In this document: positions 8,599 through 18,629 of the stretch, one piece after another
Layout of the letters: the number at the start of each line of letters is the position of its first letter
Position numbering within the stretch: position 1 is the first letter of the stretch
Position numbers and translations under genes: made by a program
NCBI RefSeq assembly: GCF_001552155.1
Contig: NZ_BCQQ01000012.1
Span: forward strand, 1-64,000
DNA: 64,000 nucleotides
Direction of reading: 5' to 3'
Source: Actinomadura formosensis NBRC 14204
Lineage (GTDB): Bacteria; Actinomycetota; Actinomycetes; Streptosporangiales; Streptosporangiaceae
Notes under the pieces: model-generated
The model's input: only the letters and a program-made list of their open reading frames with translations
What the model was told of the DNA's origin: nothing
The model's database searches: none

Positions 8599-9438
8599 TC
8601 AGTCCCACCAGAACGACCAGTAGGTCTTCCCGCGGATCTCCTCGGCGTACCCGGCGAGGGTGCCGGGCCCCTGGAACAGGATGTCGGGGCAGAACGTCCA
8701 GTGCTCGGCCGCGACGTGGACGGCGTGCCGGGTCGTGACCGGCGGGGCGGCGACGCTCAGCTCCAGCGTGTTGAAGCCGAGCGCGACGACGCGGGCGCCG
8801 AACCGGTCCTCCCAGGAGCGCAGGACGGCCGACAGCGGCGCCGTCCACTCGTTGTGGTTGAGGGCGCCCTGCCAGCCGACGGCGGCGAGCGCGTCGGCGC
8901 CCCGGTCCACCGCGGCGAGAGCCAGCGGCAGGCCGCGCGCGGCGAGGACGCGGGCGTAGCGGTCGGCCATCGTGCCGGGATCGTCCAGCGGGAGGCCGGC
9001 GGGCGCGGGGCCGGGGCAGTGCCGGCCGTAGGGGGCGAGGTCGTCGAGGTCGTCGTCGGCCGCCTGCTCGGCGAAGTCGGCCCACACCTCGTACATGAAC
9101 GCGTGGGGATGGTAGTTGGCGACCTCGCCCACCGGCTCGGGCGCGATCTGGCCGGCCGCCCAGGGCTGGTCGGTCTCGTCCATCAGCAGCGGCCAGAGTC
9201 CCGACCGGGGGTGGTCGGCGCGGAGCGCGGCCCACAGGTCTCCGCGGACGGGGTCGTCGCTGAGCCAGAACGCGGGCCGCAGCAGCGGGCGCCGCTGCGG
9301 GTAGCCGGGGTCGGGCCAGACGAGATCCCCGTCGGGCAGCGGCACCGACAGCGTCCGCCCGGCGTCGTCGCCCCCGACGCCGTCGTCGAACAGCTGCGGC
9401 AGGTCGCCCGGCAGGTGCCGGACCTCCACATCATCCAT
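8599..9438 (-). CDS. DUF4253 domain-containing protein
   Basis: A 279-residue soluble protein rich in Asp and Trp. The second half (VAAVGWQGALNHNEWTAPLS, LRSWEDRFGARVVALGFNTL, GYAEEIRGKTYWSFWWD) matches the DUF4253 pattern, whose function is unknown. The first half (LVWPDPGYPQRRPLLRPAFW, SGLWPLLMD) is the variable part common in Streptomyces homologues. No signal peptide or membrane segment is visible. It stands alone, facing away from the NUDIX gene, and no operon partner suggests a role. Confidence 0.8.
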   Translation of the reverse strand: MDDVEVRHLPGDLPQLFDDGVGGDDAGRTLSVPLPDGDLVWPDPGYPQRRPLLRPAFWLSDDPVRGDLWAALRADHPRSGLWPLLMDETDQPWAAGQIAPEPVGEVANYHPHAFMYEVWADFAEQAADDDLDDLAPYGRHCPGPAPAGLPLDDPGTMADRYARVLAARGLPLALAAVDRGADALAAVGWQGALNHNEWTAPLSAVLRSWEDRFGARVVALGFNTLELSVAAPPVTTRHAVHVAAEHWTFCPDILFQGPGTLAGYAEEIRGKTYWSFWWD

Positions 9439-9610
9439 TTCACGCCGTTCCGATACAGAGCATGCCAGTGGCGATCGTAACGGCGGTGAGGCCGCCAGGG
9501 GGACGGCCTCGTGCGGTTCGGCCGTCCCGGGCGGCCCGGATGGGGTACGGTCCGACGCGACCCGCCCTGACCATCAGGTGCGGGACGAGGGCGGCCGGAG
9601 GGGAGAAACG
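9439..9610. other. Divergent intergenic region between DUF4253 and NUDIX genes
   Basis: No gene, tRNA or strong hairpin was found here. It should hold the promoters of both flanking units. A purine-rich GGAGGGGAGAAA close to its right end is the ribosome site of the short frame at 9611. Confidence 0.5.
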
Positions 9611-9703
9611 ATGCCCGGAACGGACCCTGCCGTGCGGCTCATGATCGAAGGGCCCGCCACGCCGCTGGACGCCGGCGTGTCCCCGCGGCGGCGGCCCGCC
9701 TGA
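9611..9703 (+). CDS. Possible 30-residue small protein upstream of NUDIX gene
   Basis: A short frame (begins MPGTDPAVRLMIEGPATPLD, ends RRRPA) follows an unusually strong ribosome site, GGAGGGGAGAAACG, better than that of the NUDIX gene five bases beyond its stop. It could be a translated leader that couples to the NUDIX start or a small protein in its own right. No family recognised, and it has no Cys residues or membrane segment. Real translation is uncertain. Confidence 0.35.
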   Translation: MPGTDPAVRLMIEGPATPLDAGVSPRRRPA

Positions 9704-9707
9704 ACGC

Positions 9708-10163
9708 GTGAGGGTCCGCCGCGCCGTCCGTGCCCTCCTCCTGGACGGTGACGCCCTGGTCCTGTTCCGCCGCACCCGCCCTGACCGGCCCGTCTACTGG
9801 ACGACACCGGGCGGCAAGATCGAACCCGCCGACGCGTCCCCCGAAGCCGCACTGCGCCGCGAACTGGACGAGGAGCTCGGCGCGACCGCGGGCCCCGTCC
9901 GCCAGGTTTTCGCGTGCGCGGAGCAGTCACCCGAACTGTGCCGTCTCAACACCTTCTACGTGTGCCGCCTGCTCACCATGGACCTGTCCCGCCGCCACGG
10001 CCCGGAGTTCGACGACCCCGCCAACGGACGCTACGACGTCGACCTCGTCCCCTGCGCGCCCGCCGACCTGGCGTCGATCAACCTGATCCCCGGACTCCTC
10101 GCCGCCTACCTGGCGGACCACGCCGCCGACCTCGCCGCCCTCGTCCCGGGGGCGCGCCCGTAG
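9708..10163 (+). CDS. NUDIX hydrolase
   Basis: A 151-residue protein with a complete Nudix box at about residues 36-58 (GGKIEPADASPEAALRRE followed by LDEELGA), including the metal-binding RELDEE core. Nudix enzymes hydrolyse nucleoside diphosphates linked to another moiety; the exact substrate cannot be predicted. Translation probably starts at GTG 9708, four bases after the TGA of the small frame at 9611-9703, which fits translational coupling. It is followed about 80 bp later by the formamidase-like hydrolase. Confidence 0.88.
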   Translation: MRVRRAVRALLLDGDALVLFRRTRPDRPVYWTTPGGKIEPADASPEAALRRELDEELGATAGPVRQVFACAEQSPELCRLNTFYVCRLLTMDLSRRHGPEFDDPANGRYDVDLVPCAPADLASINLIPGLLAAYLADHAADLAALVPGARP

Positions 10164-10245
10164 GCGGGACGCATAGCGGGGTGGTGATAGGTGGGGGGCG
10201 GATCGGTATTTGATCGGGGGCCGGGGGCGGGGAAGGGTGGGGGGA

Positions 10246-11109
10246 GTGAGCGATCTGGGCGACTGGCCGGGCAGCGAGCTGAGCGACGAGGAACTGGACA
10301 CCGCCTACAACGTGCGGCGGAAGGCCGGAGAGGAGCTCTTCGCGCGGCACATGGCGCGGTACCGGGAGATGTCGGAGCGGGCCGTGGAGGGGCTGCCCGG
10401 GCATCCGGGGATCGTCTACGACGAGGCCGGCGGGGAGCGGCTCGACGTGTGGGGGGTGGGGGACGGGCCGCGGCCGGTGTTCGTCTTCCTGCACGGCGGG
10501 TACTGGATGGCGCTCTCGCGGGACGTCTCCTCGTTCATGGCGCGGGCCCTGCATGAGCGGGGTGTCGCGACCGTCGTCCCCGACTACACGCTGGCGCCCA
10601 AGGCGTCGCTGGAGGAGATCGTCCGGCAGGTCCGGGCGGCCGTGGCGTGGGTGTACCGGCGGGGGCGCGAGTTCGGGCTCGACCCGGAGCGGATCGTGGT
10701 GGGCGGCAGTTCGGCGGGCGGGCATCTGGCCGGCATGACCATGGTCGGCGGGTGGCAGGAGCCGCTCGGGCTTCCGGAGGACGTCGTCAAGGCCGCGATG
10801 CCGTTCAGCGGGCTCTTCGACATCCGGCCCGTCACCCGCATCTACGTCAACGAGTACGTGCGGCTGGACCTGGAGCGGGCCGCGGCGCTGAGCCCGGCGT
10901 TGCTGCCGGCCGGGTATCGGTGCCCGGCCGTCTTCGTGGCCGGGGAGAGCGACGGGGACGGGTTCCTGGCGCAGTCGCGCATGTTCCAGCCGCGGTGGGG
11001 TGGCGAGCTGATGATCGTGCCGGGGCGGGACCACTTCGCTGTCGTGCTCGACCTGGCCGATCCGGGGTCGCGGGTGAGCGCGGCGCTGATGGATCTGATC
11101 AGCCGGTGA
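10246..11109 (+). CDS. Alpha/beta hydrolase, probable kynurenine formamidase
   Basis: A 287-residue alpha/beta hydrolase of the esterase/kynurenine formamidase type. Features are the oxyanion motif HGGYW (about residue 84), nucleophile elbow VGGSSAGGHLAG (Ser about 161), and a late His in GRDHFAVVLDL. The N-terminus DEELDTAYNVR resembles formamidases acting on N-formylkynurenine. Context strongly supports this: the next transcription unit encodes the downstream kynurenine/3-hydroxyanthranilate pathway. GTG 10246 was chosen because GGGTGGGGGGA precedes it and the protein then starts in the conserved region. Its last 11 bases overlap the convergent LysR gene. The activity is inferred from family and context; a general esterase remains possible. 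Confidence 0.75.
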   Translation: MSDLGDWPGSELSDEELDTAYNVRRKAGEELFARHMARYREMSERAVEGLPGHPGIVYDEAGGERLDVWGVGDGPRPVFVFLHGGYWMALSRDVSSFMARALHERGVATVVPDYTLAPKASLEEIVRQVRAAVAWVYRRGREFGLDPERIVVGGSSAGGHLAGMTMVGGWQEPLGLPEDVVKAAMPFSGLFDIRPVTRIYVNEYVRLDLERAAALSPALLPAGYRCPAVFVAGESDGDGFLAQSRMFQPRWGGELMIVPGRDHFAVVLDLADPGSRVSAALMDLISR

Positions 11110-12025
11110 GTTCGGCGGCCTCGCGGCGCAGGTGGTCGAGCATCAGCCGGGCGGACGGGGTCGGGGCGCGGTGCGCGGGGAGCGTCACGCCCACCTGGCG
11201 GCGGACGGCCTCCAGCGGGACCGGCAGGGGCGCTATGCCGGCGTCGGTGCGGGCGACGAGTTCGGGGAGCGCGGCGATCATGTCGGTGTCGCGGACGAGG
11301 GTGCGGACGGTCAGCACCGAGGTGCACTCCACCAGGTTCCCGGGGAGGGCGAGGCCCTCGGCGCGGAAGAGCTGCACCAGTTCGGTGCGCAGTGCGGTCC
11401 GCTCCAGGGGGAGCACCCACGGGTAGGCGAGCAGGTCGGCCAGGCCGAGGTCGGGGAGGGCGCGGGCCGGGTGGCCGTTGCGGGCCACCAGCCGGACGGG
11501 TTCGCCGTACAGGGTGATCTGGCGGAGGCCGCGCAGGTCGTCGATCGGGTTGAGGCGGCCGAGGATCAGGTCGATCTCGCCGTCCAGCAACCGGGGCACC
11601 TGCGCGTCGAACGTGGCCTCCTGGACGATCACCGTGATGCCCGGACGGTCCCTCTTCAGCGCGGCGATCGCGCGGGGCAGCAGCACGTTCGAGCCCGCGA
11701 GGAGCGTGCCGATCGTGACGGTGCCGACCTCGCCGTCCGCCAGGCCGGTGATGCGTTCCCCGGCGCGGCGGAGCTCGGCCAGGGCGGCGCGGGCGTGCTC
11801 GATGAACGCGTCCCCGAACATGGTGGGCGTCACGCCGCGCGGGCCGCGCGTGAACAGGTCGACGCCGAGGATGGCCTCCACTTCGCGCAGGCTGCGGGTG
11901 ACGGCGGGCTGTGCCAGGTGCAGGTGCTCGGCGGCGCGCAGGACGCTGCCGTGGTCGGCGATGGCGACGACGAGCACCAGGTGCCGGAGCTTCAGCCGCC
12001 CGTTGAGGAGGTCGATCGCGCGCAT
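11099..12025 (-). CDS. LysR family transcriptional regulator of the kynurenine operon
   Basis: A 308-residue regulator with an N-terminal winged helix-turn-helix (LRHLVLVVAIADHGSVLRAA, then HLAQPAVTRSLREVEAILG) and a C-terminal periplasmic-binding-like effector domain (about 95-300). The conserved LFTRGPRGVTPT segment and the LVLVV start suggest the GbpR/PcaQ side of the family, which controls aromatic or sugar catabolism. It is divergent from the catabolic operon, with a perfect palindrome in the 108-bp gap. It is therefore the likely activator of the operon, with a pathway intermediate such as kynurenine or hydroxyanthranilate as inferred effector. Confidence 0.9.
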   Translation of the reverse strand: MRAIDLLNGRLKLRHLVLVVAIADHGSVLRAAEHLHLAQPAVTRSLREVEAILGVDLFTRGPRGVTPTMFGDAFIEHARAALAELRRAGERITGLADGEVGTVTIGTLLAGSNVLLPRAIAALKRDRPGITVIVQEATFDAQVPRLLDGEIDLILGRLNPIDDLRGLRQITLYGEPVRLVARNGHPARALPDLGLADLLAYPWVLPLERTALRTELVQLFRAEGLALPGNLVECTSVLTVRTLVRDTDMIAALPELVARTDAGIAPLPVPLEAVRRQVGVTLPAHRAPTPSARLMLDHLRREAAELTG

Positions 12026-12034
12026 GCCGCCTTA

Positions 12035-12054
12035 CTATCACGATTTCGTGATAG
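12035..12054. promoter_or_regulatory. Perfect palindrome, probable LysR binding site
   Basis: CTATCACGA and TCGTGATAG form perfect 9-bp arms around TT, 10 nt from the lysR start codon. The dyad has the LysR-type ATC-N9-GAT/T-N11-A form and is AT-rich against its surroundings. It lies between lysR and the divergent dehydrogenase gene, so it could serve both autoregulation and operon activation. Confidence 0.75.
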
Positions 12055-12133
12055 CTCACTGGATGATTGGTATTTGCCAGGCATAGCTCGCGGGGCAGAG
12101 GATCGAAGACGTCGAGCCGCGCGGGAGGAACAG

Positions 12134-13570
12134 ATGAAGGCCGAGCACTACGTCGCCGGGGTCTTCCGTTCGGACGGTCCGGCCTTCCCGCTCGTCGCGC
12201 CCGTGGACGGTACCGAGCTGGGCACCGTTCCCGAGGCCACGCGGGAGGTCGTGGACGATGCCGTGGCGGCGGCACGGGCCGCGCTGAAGGGCGGCTGGGG
12301 CGCGATGGGCGCCGAGGAGCGGGCCGCCGCGCTGCGGCGCGTCGCGGACGGGATCGAGGCCCGCTTCGAGGAGTTCGTCGACGCCGAGGTCGCCGACACC
12401 GGCAGGCCCCGGGAGTTCGCCGAGACCGTCGACGTCCCGCGTGCGGCCGGGAACTTCCGCGCCTACGCCGACCTGCTGTACGGCCGGCCCGAACGCGCCT
12501 ACACGACGCGGGTCCCGGGGTGGAGTTCGGGGACCGGGGAGGCGCTCAACTACACGGTGCGCCGGCCGCTCGGCGTGGTGGCGGTCATCTCGCCGTGGAA
12601 CCTTCCGCTGCTGCTGTCGACCTGGAAGATCGCCCCCGCGCTCGCGTGCGGCAACACGGTCGTCCTCAAGCCGTCGGAGGAGACGCCGTCCACCGCGACG
12701 CTGCTCGCCCGGGTCATCGACGAGGCGGGCCTGCCCGGCGGCGTGTTCAACCTGGTGCACGGGCACGGCGCGGGCGCGGCGGGCGAGTTCCTCACCGGGC
12801 ACGGGGACGTGGACGCGATCGCGTTCACCGGCGAGTCCGCCACCGGCGCCGCGATCATGCGCAACGCCGCCGGCCACGTCACGCCGGTCTCGTTCGAGCT
12901 GGGCGGCAAGAACCCCGCGCTGGTCTTCGCCGACGCCGACCTCGGCGCCGCAGTGGACGGGACGGTCCGCTCGTCCTTCACCCATTCCGGCCAGATCTGC
13001 CTGTGCACCGAACGCGTCTACGTCGAGCGGCCCGTCTTCGAGGAGTTCGTCCGGGAACTGGCGGCCCGCGCGAAGGCGCTCGGCGGCTACGGTCCGATGA
13101 TCTCGGCCGAGCACCGCGACAAGGTCCTGTCCTACTACCGGCTCGCCAGGCGGGAGGGCGCCACGGTCGTCGCGGGCGGCGGCACGCCGGCGTTCGGCGA
13201 CGAGCGCGACAACGGCTTCTACGTCGAGCCCACCGTCCTCACCGGCCTGCCCGAGACGGCCCGCACGGTGCGGGAGGAGATCTTCGGGCCCGTCTGCCAC
13301 GTCGCCCCGTTCGACACCGAGGACGAGGCACTGGAACTCGCCAACGACAGTCCCTACGGCCTGGCCGCCACCCTCTGGACGGGGGACCTGTCGAGGGCCC
13401 ACCGGGTTGCGCCGCGGATCGAAACGGGAATCGTCTGGGTGAACTGCTGGAACCTGCGCGATCTGCGCACCCCGTTCGGCGGTGTCAAGGCGTCCGGGAT
13501 CGGAAGGGAGGGGGGAGAGTACTCCCTGGATTTCTTCTCCGAACCCGTCAACGTCTGCATCCGCATCTGA
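12134..13570 (+). CDS. amnC: 2-aminomuconate/2-hydroxymuconate semialdehyde dehydrogenase
   Basis: A 478-residue aldehyde dehydrogenase, first gene of the catabolic operon. NAD-binding [18 protein letters not shown], the [12 protein letters not shown] glutamate motif and catalytic Cys in [15 protein letters not shown] are visible. [18 protein letters not shown] matches hydroxy/aminomuconate semialdehyde dehydrogenases, which use this [12 protein letters not shown] region. It would oxidise 2-aminomuconate 6-semialdehyde to 2-aminomuconate. The ATG at 12134 follows GGGAGGAACAG. The segment after RAKALGG goes straight to YGPMISAEH, roughly nine residues shorter than usual at the loop before the GP[LM]IS motif, apparently a natural in-frame shortening. 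Confidence 0.88.
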   Translation: MKAEHYVAGVFRSDGPAFPLVAPVDGTELGTVPEATREVVDDAVAAARAALKGGWGAMGAEERAAALRRVADGIEARFEEFVDAEVADTGRPREFAETVDVPRAAGNFRAYADLLYGRPERAYTTRVPGWSSGTGEALNYTVRRPLGVVAVISPWNLPLLLSTWKIAPALACGNTVVLKPSEETPSTATLLARVIDEAGLPGGVFNLVHGHGAGAAGEFLTGHGDVDAIAFTGESATGAAIMRNAAGHVTPVSFELGGKNPALVFADADLGAAVDGTVRSSFTHSGQICLCTERVYVERPVFEEFVRELAARAKALGGYGPMISAEHRDKVLSYYRLARREGATVVAGGGTPAFGDERDNGFYVEPTVLTGLPETARTVREEIFGPVCHVAPFDTEDEALELANDSPYGLAATLWTGDLSRAHRVAPRIETGIVWVNCWNLRDLRTPFGGVKASGIGREGGEYSLDFFSEPVNVCIRI

Positions 13571-13581
13571 AAGCGAGCCCA

Positions 13582-14367
13582 GTGACCACCCACATCGATG
13601 CCGCCGCCGAAAGACTGCTCGGCGCCTACGCGACCGGCACGCCGTGCGCGCCCGTCCGCGACCTGATCACCACCGTGGACGACGCCTACGCCGTCCAGGA
13701 CACGATCACCGAGCGCCGGCTGGGGGAGGGCCGCCGCCTCGCCGGACGCAAGATCGGGCTGACATCGCGGGCCGTTCAGCGGCAGATCGGCGTGGACAGC
13801 CCCGACTTCGGCATGCTGTTCGCCGACATGGCCGTCCCGGACGGGGAGGAGATCCCCGCCGGCGCCGTCCTGCAGCCGCGCGCCGAGGCCGAGGTCGCGC
13901 TCGTGCTGGAGCACGACCTGACCCACGAGCGGCACACGGTCGCCGACGTCATCCGCGCCACCGCGTTCGCGCTGCCCGCCATCGAGGTGGTCGGCAGCCG
14001 CGTCCGCGACTGGGACATCACGCTCGCCGACACCGTCGCCGACAACGCCTCCTCCGGCATGTACGCGCTGGGCAACCGGCCCGTCCCGCTGAAGGACGTG
14101 GACCTGCGCCTGTGCGGGATGGTCATGGAGCGGCGCGGCGAGCAGGTCTCCACCGGCAACGGCGCCGCCTGCCTCGGCCATCCGCTGAACGCGGCGCTGT
14201 GGCTCGCCGACACGATGGTCCGCGTCGGCCGCCCGCTGCGCGCCGGCGACACCGTGCTGACCGGCGCCCTCGGCCCGGTCGTCCCGGCCGCGCCCGGCGA
14301 GGTGTTCGAGGCCCGCATCGACGGGCTCGGCGATGTCCGCGTCGCGTTCGGCAAGGAGGACTCCTGA
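13582..14367 (+). CDS. 2-oxopent-4-enoate (2-hydroxypenta-2,4-dienoate) hydratase
   Basis: A 261-residue member of the hydratase/decarboxylase family. [20 protein letters not shown] and DFGMLFADM are typical of 2-keto-4-pentenoate hydratases (MhpD/XylJ type). [11 protein letters not shown] carries the metal-binding glutamates. It would hydrate 2-oxopent-4-enoate to 4-hydroxy-2-oxovalerate. It starts at GTG 13582, 11 bases after the dehydrogenase stop, and overlaps the next gene by one base (TGATG). It is a paralogue of that neighbour, which carries the decarboxylase version of the same motifs, a usual pairing in meta-cleavage operons. Confidence 0.88.
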   Translation: MTTHIDAAAERLLGAYATGTPCAPVRDLITTVDDAYAVQDTITERRLGEGRRLAGRKIGLTSRAVQRQIGVDSPDFGMLFADMAVPDGEEIPAGAVLQPRAEAEVALVLEHDLTHERHTVADVIRATAFALPAIEVVGSRVRDWDITLADTVADNASSGMYALGNRPVPLKDVDLRLCGMVMERRGEQVSTGNGAACLGHPLNAALWLADTMVRVGRPLRAGDTVLTGALGPVVPAAPGEVFEARIDGLGDVRVAFGKEDS

Positions 14368-15106
14368 TGGTGGACGTGCACGCTCTCGCGGCGACGCTGG
14401 ACGAGGCCGCCCGGGACGTCCGGGCCATCCCCCCGCTCACCGGCGCGATGCCGCTGGACCTGGCCGCCGCCTACGCGGTGCAGCGCGCCGGGATCGAACT
14501 GCGGCGCCGCCGGGGCGAACGCCTCGCCGGGGTGAAGATGGGCTTCACCAGCCGCGCCAAGATGGCTCAGATGGGCGTCGGCGACGTCATCTGGGGCCTG
14601 CTCACCGACGGGATGCCGGCCGGGCCGTCGGTGGACGTGTCGCGCCTCATCCATCCGCGCATCGAACCCGAGATCGCCTACCTGATCGGGCGGGAGGTCC
14701 GGTCGGCCACCGAGGTCGAGTCGGCCGTGACCGGTGTCGCGGTCGGGTTCGAGGTGCTCGACTCCCGCTACCGGGACTTCAGGTTCACCCTTCCCGACGT
14801 GATCGCCGACAACGCCTCGGCGGCCCGGTTCGGATTCGGCGCCTGGCACCGGCCCCGGGACGTGTCGAACATCGGGCTGCTGCTGGAGATCGACGGGCGG
14901 CCCGTCCAGACGGGCTCGTCCGCCGCGATCCTCGGTGACCCGGCGCGCTCGCTGCGGGCGGCGGCGCGGCTCGCGCTCGGCGCCGGGATGGCACTCGAAC
15001 CCGGCTGGATCGTCCTCGCGGGCGCGGCGACGGCGGCCGTCCCCCTGCCGGAGGGCGCGCACGTCCGCGTCACCGGCGCCGGCCTCGGCGGCGTCGAGGT
15101 GACGAC

Positions 15107-15110
<4 letters not shown>
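14367..15110 (+). CDS. 4-oxalocrotonate decarboxylase
   Basis: A 247-residue paralogue of the preceding hydratase. [17 protein letters not shown] and IWGLLTDGM are characteristic of 4-oxalocrotonate decarboxylases (XylI/DmpH/AmnE). [13 protein letters not shown] supplies the metal-binding glutamates. It should decarboxylate 2-oxohex-3-enedioate (4-oxalocrotonate) to 2-oxopent-4-enoate for the partner hydratase; family members usually work as a complex with it. A good ribosome site, AAGGAGGACTCCTG, overlaps the end of the hydratase gene. The stop overlaps the next start (GTGA). Confidence 0.88.
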
Positions 15111-16113
<1,003 letters not shown>

Positions 16114-16123
16114 CGGGGGCGCC

Positions 16124-17161
16124 GTGACCGTCATCGACGTCCACGCCCACGTCTTCCCGCGGCTCACCCGCGCGGAGGCCCGCGTGCTCGCCGGCGGGGG
16201 GCAGCCGTGGCTGCGCGTCGACGGCGGCGGCACCGGCATGATGATGCGCGGGGACGAGGAGTACCGGCCGGTCGGCGAGGCATTGTGGGACCCGGCGCGC
16301 CGGCTCGCCGACATGGACGCCGCGGGCGTGGACGTCCAGGCCGTCTCCTCCACCCCGCTGATGTTCGGGTACGCCGCCGAGCCGTCCCGCGCCGCCGACT
16401 GGTGCGAACTGGTGAACGAGCGCATCCTCGCCTTCTGCGCCGCCGCCCCCGGCCGGCTGCTGCCGCTCTGCCAGGTCCCGCTGCAGGACCCGGCGCTCGC
16501 CCGCGAGGTCGCGACGCGGGCGGCTGCGGCCGGGCACCGCGGTGTCCACATCGGCAACCACGTCGGCGACCGCAACCTCGACGACGAGGGGATCACCGCG
16601 TTCCTCGCGCACTGCGCCACGATCGGCCTGCCGGTCCTGGTGCACCCGTGGGACATGCTCGGCGCCGACCGGATGCGCGGCCACATGCTGCCGTGGCTGG
16701 CCGGGATGCCCGCCGAGACCCAGCTGAGCATCCTCGGGCTGATGCTGTCCGGCGCGTTCGAACGCATCCCCGAGTCGCTGCGGCTGTGCTTCTGCCACGG
16801 CGGCGGCAGCTTCGCGTTCCTGCTCGGACGGGCCGACAACGCCTGGCACCGCCGCGACATCGTCCGCGCCGACTCGCCGCGCCCGCCCTCGGAGTACCTC
16901 GACCGGTTCCACGTCGACTCCGCCGTGTTCGACCCGCGCGCGCTCCGGCTGCTCGTAGACGTGATGGGTTCCGGACGCGTCATGCTCGGCACCGACTACC
17001 CGTTCCCGCTCGGTGAGAAGGAGCCGGGCGCGACGATCCGGGCGTGCCCTGGGCTGGACGACGCCGACCGCGCCCGGCTGCTCGGCGGCAACGCGGAGGC
17101 GTTCTTCGCGCCCGCCCGGGAACCCGCGCCCGTGCACGATCTGGTGACCACCGAAGGATGA
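16124..17161 (+). CDS. nbaD: 2-amino-3-carboxymuconate 6-semialdehyde decarboxylase (ACMSD)
   Basis: A 345-residue amidohydrolase-superfamily decarboxylase. IDVHAHVFPR supplies the HxH zinc ligands at the N-terminus, LVHPWDMLG the next His, CFCHGGGSFAFLLGR the family-specific His region, and GTDYPFPLGE the final Asp. It converts the unstable ring-cleavage product to 2-aminomuconate semialdehyde, diverting it from spontaneous quinolinate formation. GTG 16124 is preferred (GACGGGGGC before it); an in-frame GTG at 16106 would add six residues and overlap the dioxygenase gene. The kynureninase gene starts 4 bp after the stop. Confidence 0.93.
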   Translation: MTVIDVHAHVFPRLTRAEARVLAGGGQPWLRVDGGGTGMMMRGDEEYRPVGEALWDPARRLADMDAAGVDVQAVSSTPLMFGYAAEPSRAADWCELVNERILAFCAAAPGRLLPLCQVPLQDPALAREVATRAAAAGHRGVHIGNHVGDRNLDDEGITAFLAHCATIGLPVLVHPWDMLGADRMRGHMLPWLAGMPAETQLSILGLMLSGAFERIPESLRLCFCHGGGSFAFLLGRADNAWHRRDIVRADSPRPPSEYLDRFHVDSAVFDPRALRLLVDVMGSGRVMLGTDYPFPLGEKEPGATIRACPGLDDADRARLLGGNAEAFFAPAREPAPVHDLVTTEG

Positions 17162-17165
17162 CTCA

Positions 17166-18437
17166 GTGAACGTGAAAGACCCGGCGGGCCTGGAAGAGGA
17201 GGCGCGGCGGCTCGATGAGACCGACCCGCTGCCCACCCTGCGCGGCGAGTTCCTCATCCCGCCCGCGCCCGGCGGAGCCCACCCGGAGGCGGCGTACTTC
17301 GCCGGCAACTCCCTCGGGCTCCAGCCGCGGAGCGTCGCCGGACGGCTCCGCGAGGAACTGGACGACTGGGCGCGGCTCGCCGTCGAGGCGCACACGCGGG
17401 GCCGCCGCCCGTGGTTCGGCTACCACGAGCTGCTCCGCGAGCCCGCGGCGCGGCTCGTCGGCGCGCGCCCGCACGAGGTCGTCGCCATGAACTCGCTCAC
17501 GGTCGACCTGCACCTGATGATGGCGAGCTTCTACCGGCCCGCCGGGACGCGCACCCGCATCCTCATCGAGGACACGGCGTTCCCGTCCGACGCGTACGCG
17601 GTCGCGAGCCAGGCCGTGCACCACGGGCTCGACCCCGCCGCGACGGTCGTGCGGCTGAAGCCCCGCCCCGGCGAGAACATCCTGCGCACCGAGGACGTCC
17701 TCGGCCACCTCGAACGCGAGGGCGACACGGTCGCGCTCGTCATGCTGGGCGGCGTCAACTACCTGACCGGGCAGCTCATGGACATGCCCGCGATCACCAA
17801 GGCGGGCCGCGCCGCCGGGGCCGTCGTCGGCTGGGACCTCGCGCACGCCGCCGGGAACGTCCCGCTCCGCCTGCACGACTGGGACGTGGACTTCGCCGCC
17901 TGGTGCACCTACAAGTACCTGAACTCCGGGCCGGGCGCGGTCGCCGGCTGCTTCGTGCACGAGCGGCACGTCCGGGACGCCTCCGTGCCGAGGCTGTCGG
18001 GCTGGTGGGGGACCGAGCCGTCGGTCCGGTTCCGGATGGACCCTGACATCGCGCCGCCCGCGTCCGCCGACGCCTGGCAGCTGTCCAACCCGCCGATCCT
18101 CGCGCTGGCGCCCGTCCTGGCGTCCCTGGAGATCTTCGACCGGGTCGGGATGGACGCGCTGCGCGCCAAGAGCCTGCGCCTCACCGGCTACCTGGCGTCC
18201 CGGCTCGCCCCCCGCGCCCGGCTGGAGATCATCACCCCGGCCGATCCGGCGGCGCGCGGCACCCAGCTGTCGCTGCGGGTCGCGGACGCGGGCGGGCTCG
18301 TCCGCCGGCTCGCCGACACGCGCGGAGTGATCGCCGACGCCCGTGAACCCGACATTGTGCGGCTCGCGCCCGCCCCGCTGTACTGCACGTTCCACGACTG
18401 CCACCGCGCCGCCGAGGCTCTCGCCGATCTTGTTTAG
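17166..18437 (+). CDS. kynU: Kynureninase
   Basis: A 423-residue PLP enzyme. YFAGNSLGLQPR (about 43-54) and the PLP-lysine segment WCTYKYLNSGPGAVAG are diagnostic for kynureninase, as is the late SGWWGTEPSVRFRM region. It cleaves kynurenine or 3-hydroxykynurenine, yielding anthranilate or 3-hydroxyanthranilate and alanine. The dioxygenase upstream implies the hydroxylated substrate in vivo, although kynurenine monooxygenase is not in the window. The start is GTG 17166, immediately after the ACMSD stop. It is the last gene of the operon; no clear hairpin follows, so some read-through toward the cold-shock gene is possible. Confidence 0.95.
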   Translation: MNVKDPAGLEEEARRLDETDPLPTLRGEFLIPPAPGGAHPEAAYFAGNSLGLQPRSVAGRLREELDDWARLAVEAHTRGRRPWFGYHELLREPAARLVGARPHEVVAMNSLTVDLHLMMASFYRPAGTRTRILIEDTAFPSDAYAVASQAVHHGLDPAATVVRLKPRPGENILRTEDVLGHLEREGDTVALVMLGGVNYLTGQLMDMPAITKAGRAAGAVVGWDLAHAAGNVPLRLHDWDVDFAAWCTYKYLNSGPGAVAGCFVHERHVRDASVPRLSGWWGTEPSVRFRMDPDIAPPASADAWQLSNPPILALAPVLASLEIFDRVGMDALRAKSLRLTGYLASRLAPRARLEIITPADPAARGTQLSLRVADAGGLVRRLADTRGVIADAREPDIVRLAPAPLYCTFHDCHRAAEALADLV

Positions 18438-18629
18438 GTGTGTCGGTGGGCGAGCCGGGCCCGCATCGGGTAGGTTCGGACATGTTGCACGATGGCGTCG
18501 GCCCGGCCGGCCGGTCGCCAGGCAGTCTCGAAGCGTTTTCCCCGGGTGACCGGCGGGCGTGAGATGAGTCCGCTTGCAGCCCGGTCCGCCGCCCGGCGGC
18601 CGGTGACGTCCACCCGAAAGGGGAACATC
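18438..18629 (+). promoter_or_regulatory. Promoter and long 5' leader of the cold-shock gene
   Basis: A -10-like TAGGTT (18471-18476) would start transcription near 18482, giving an untranslated region of about 147 nt before csp. Long leaders are usual for cold-shock genes, where RNA structure controls translation. An ATG at 18482 would begin a possible leaderless 26-codon frame ([10 protein letters not shown]..., stop 18560-18562). Both promoter and frame are inferred; no -35 is obvious. Confidence 0.4.
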
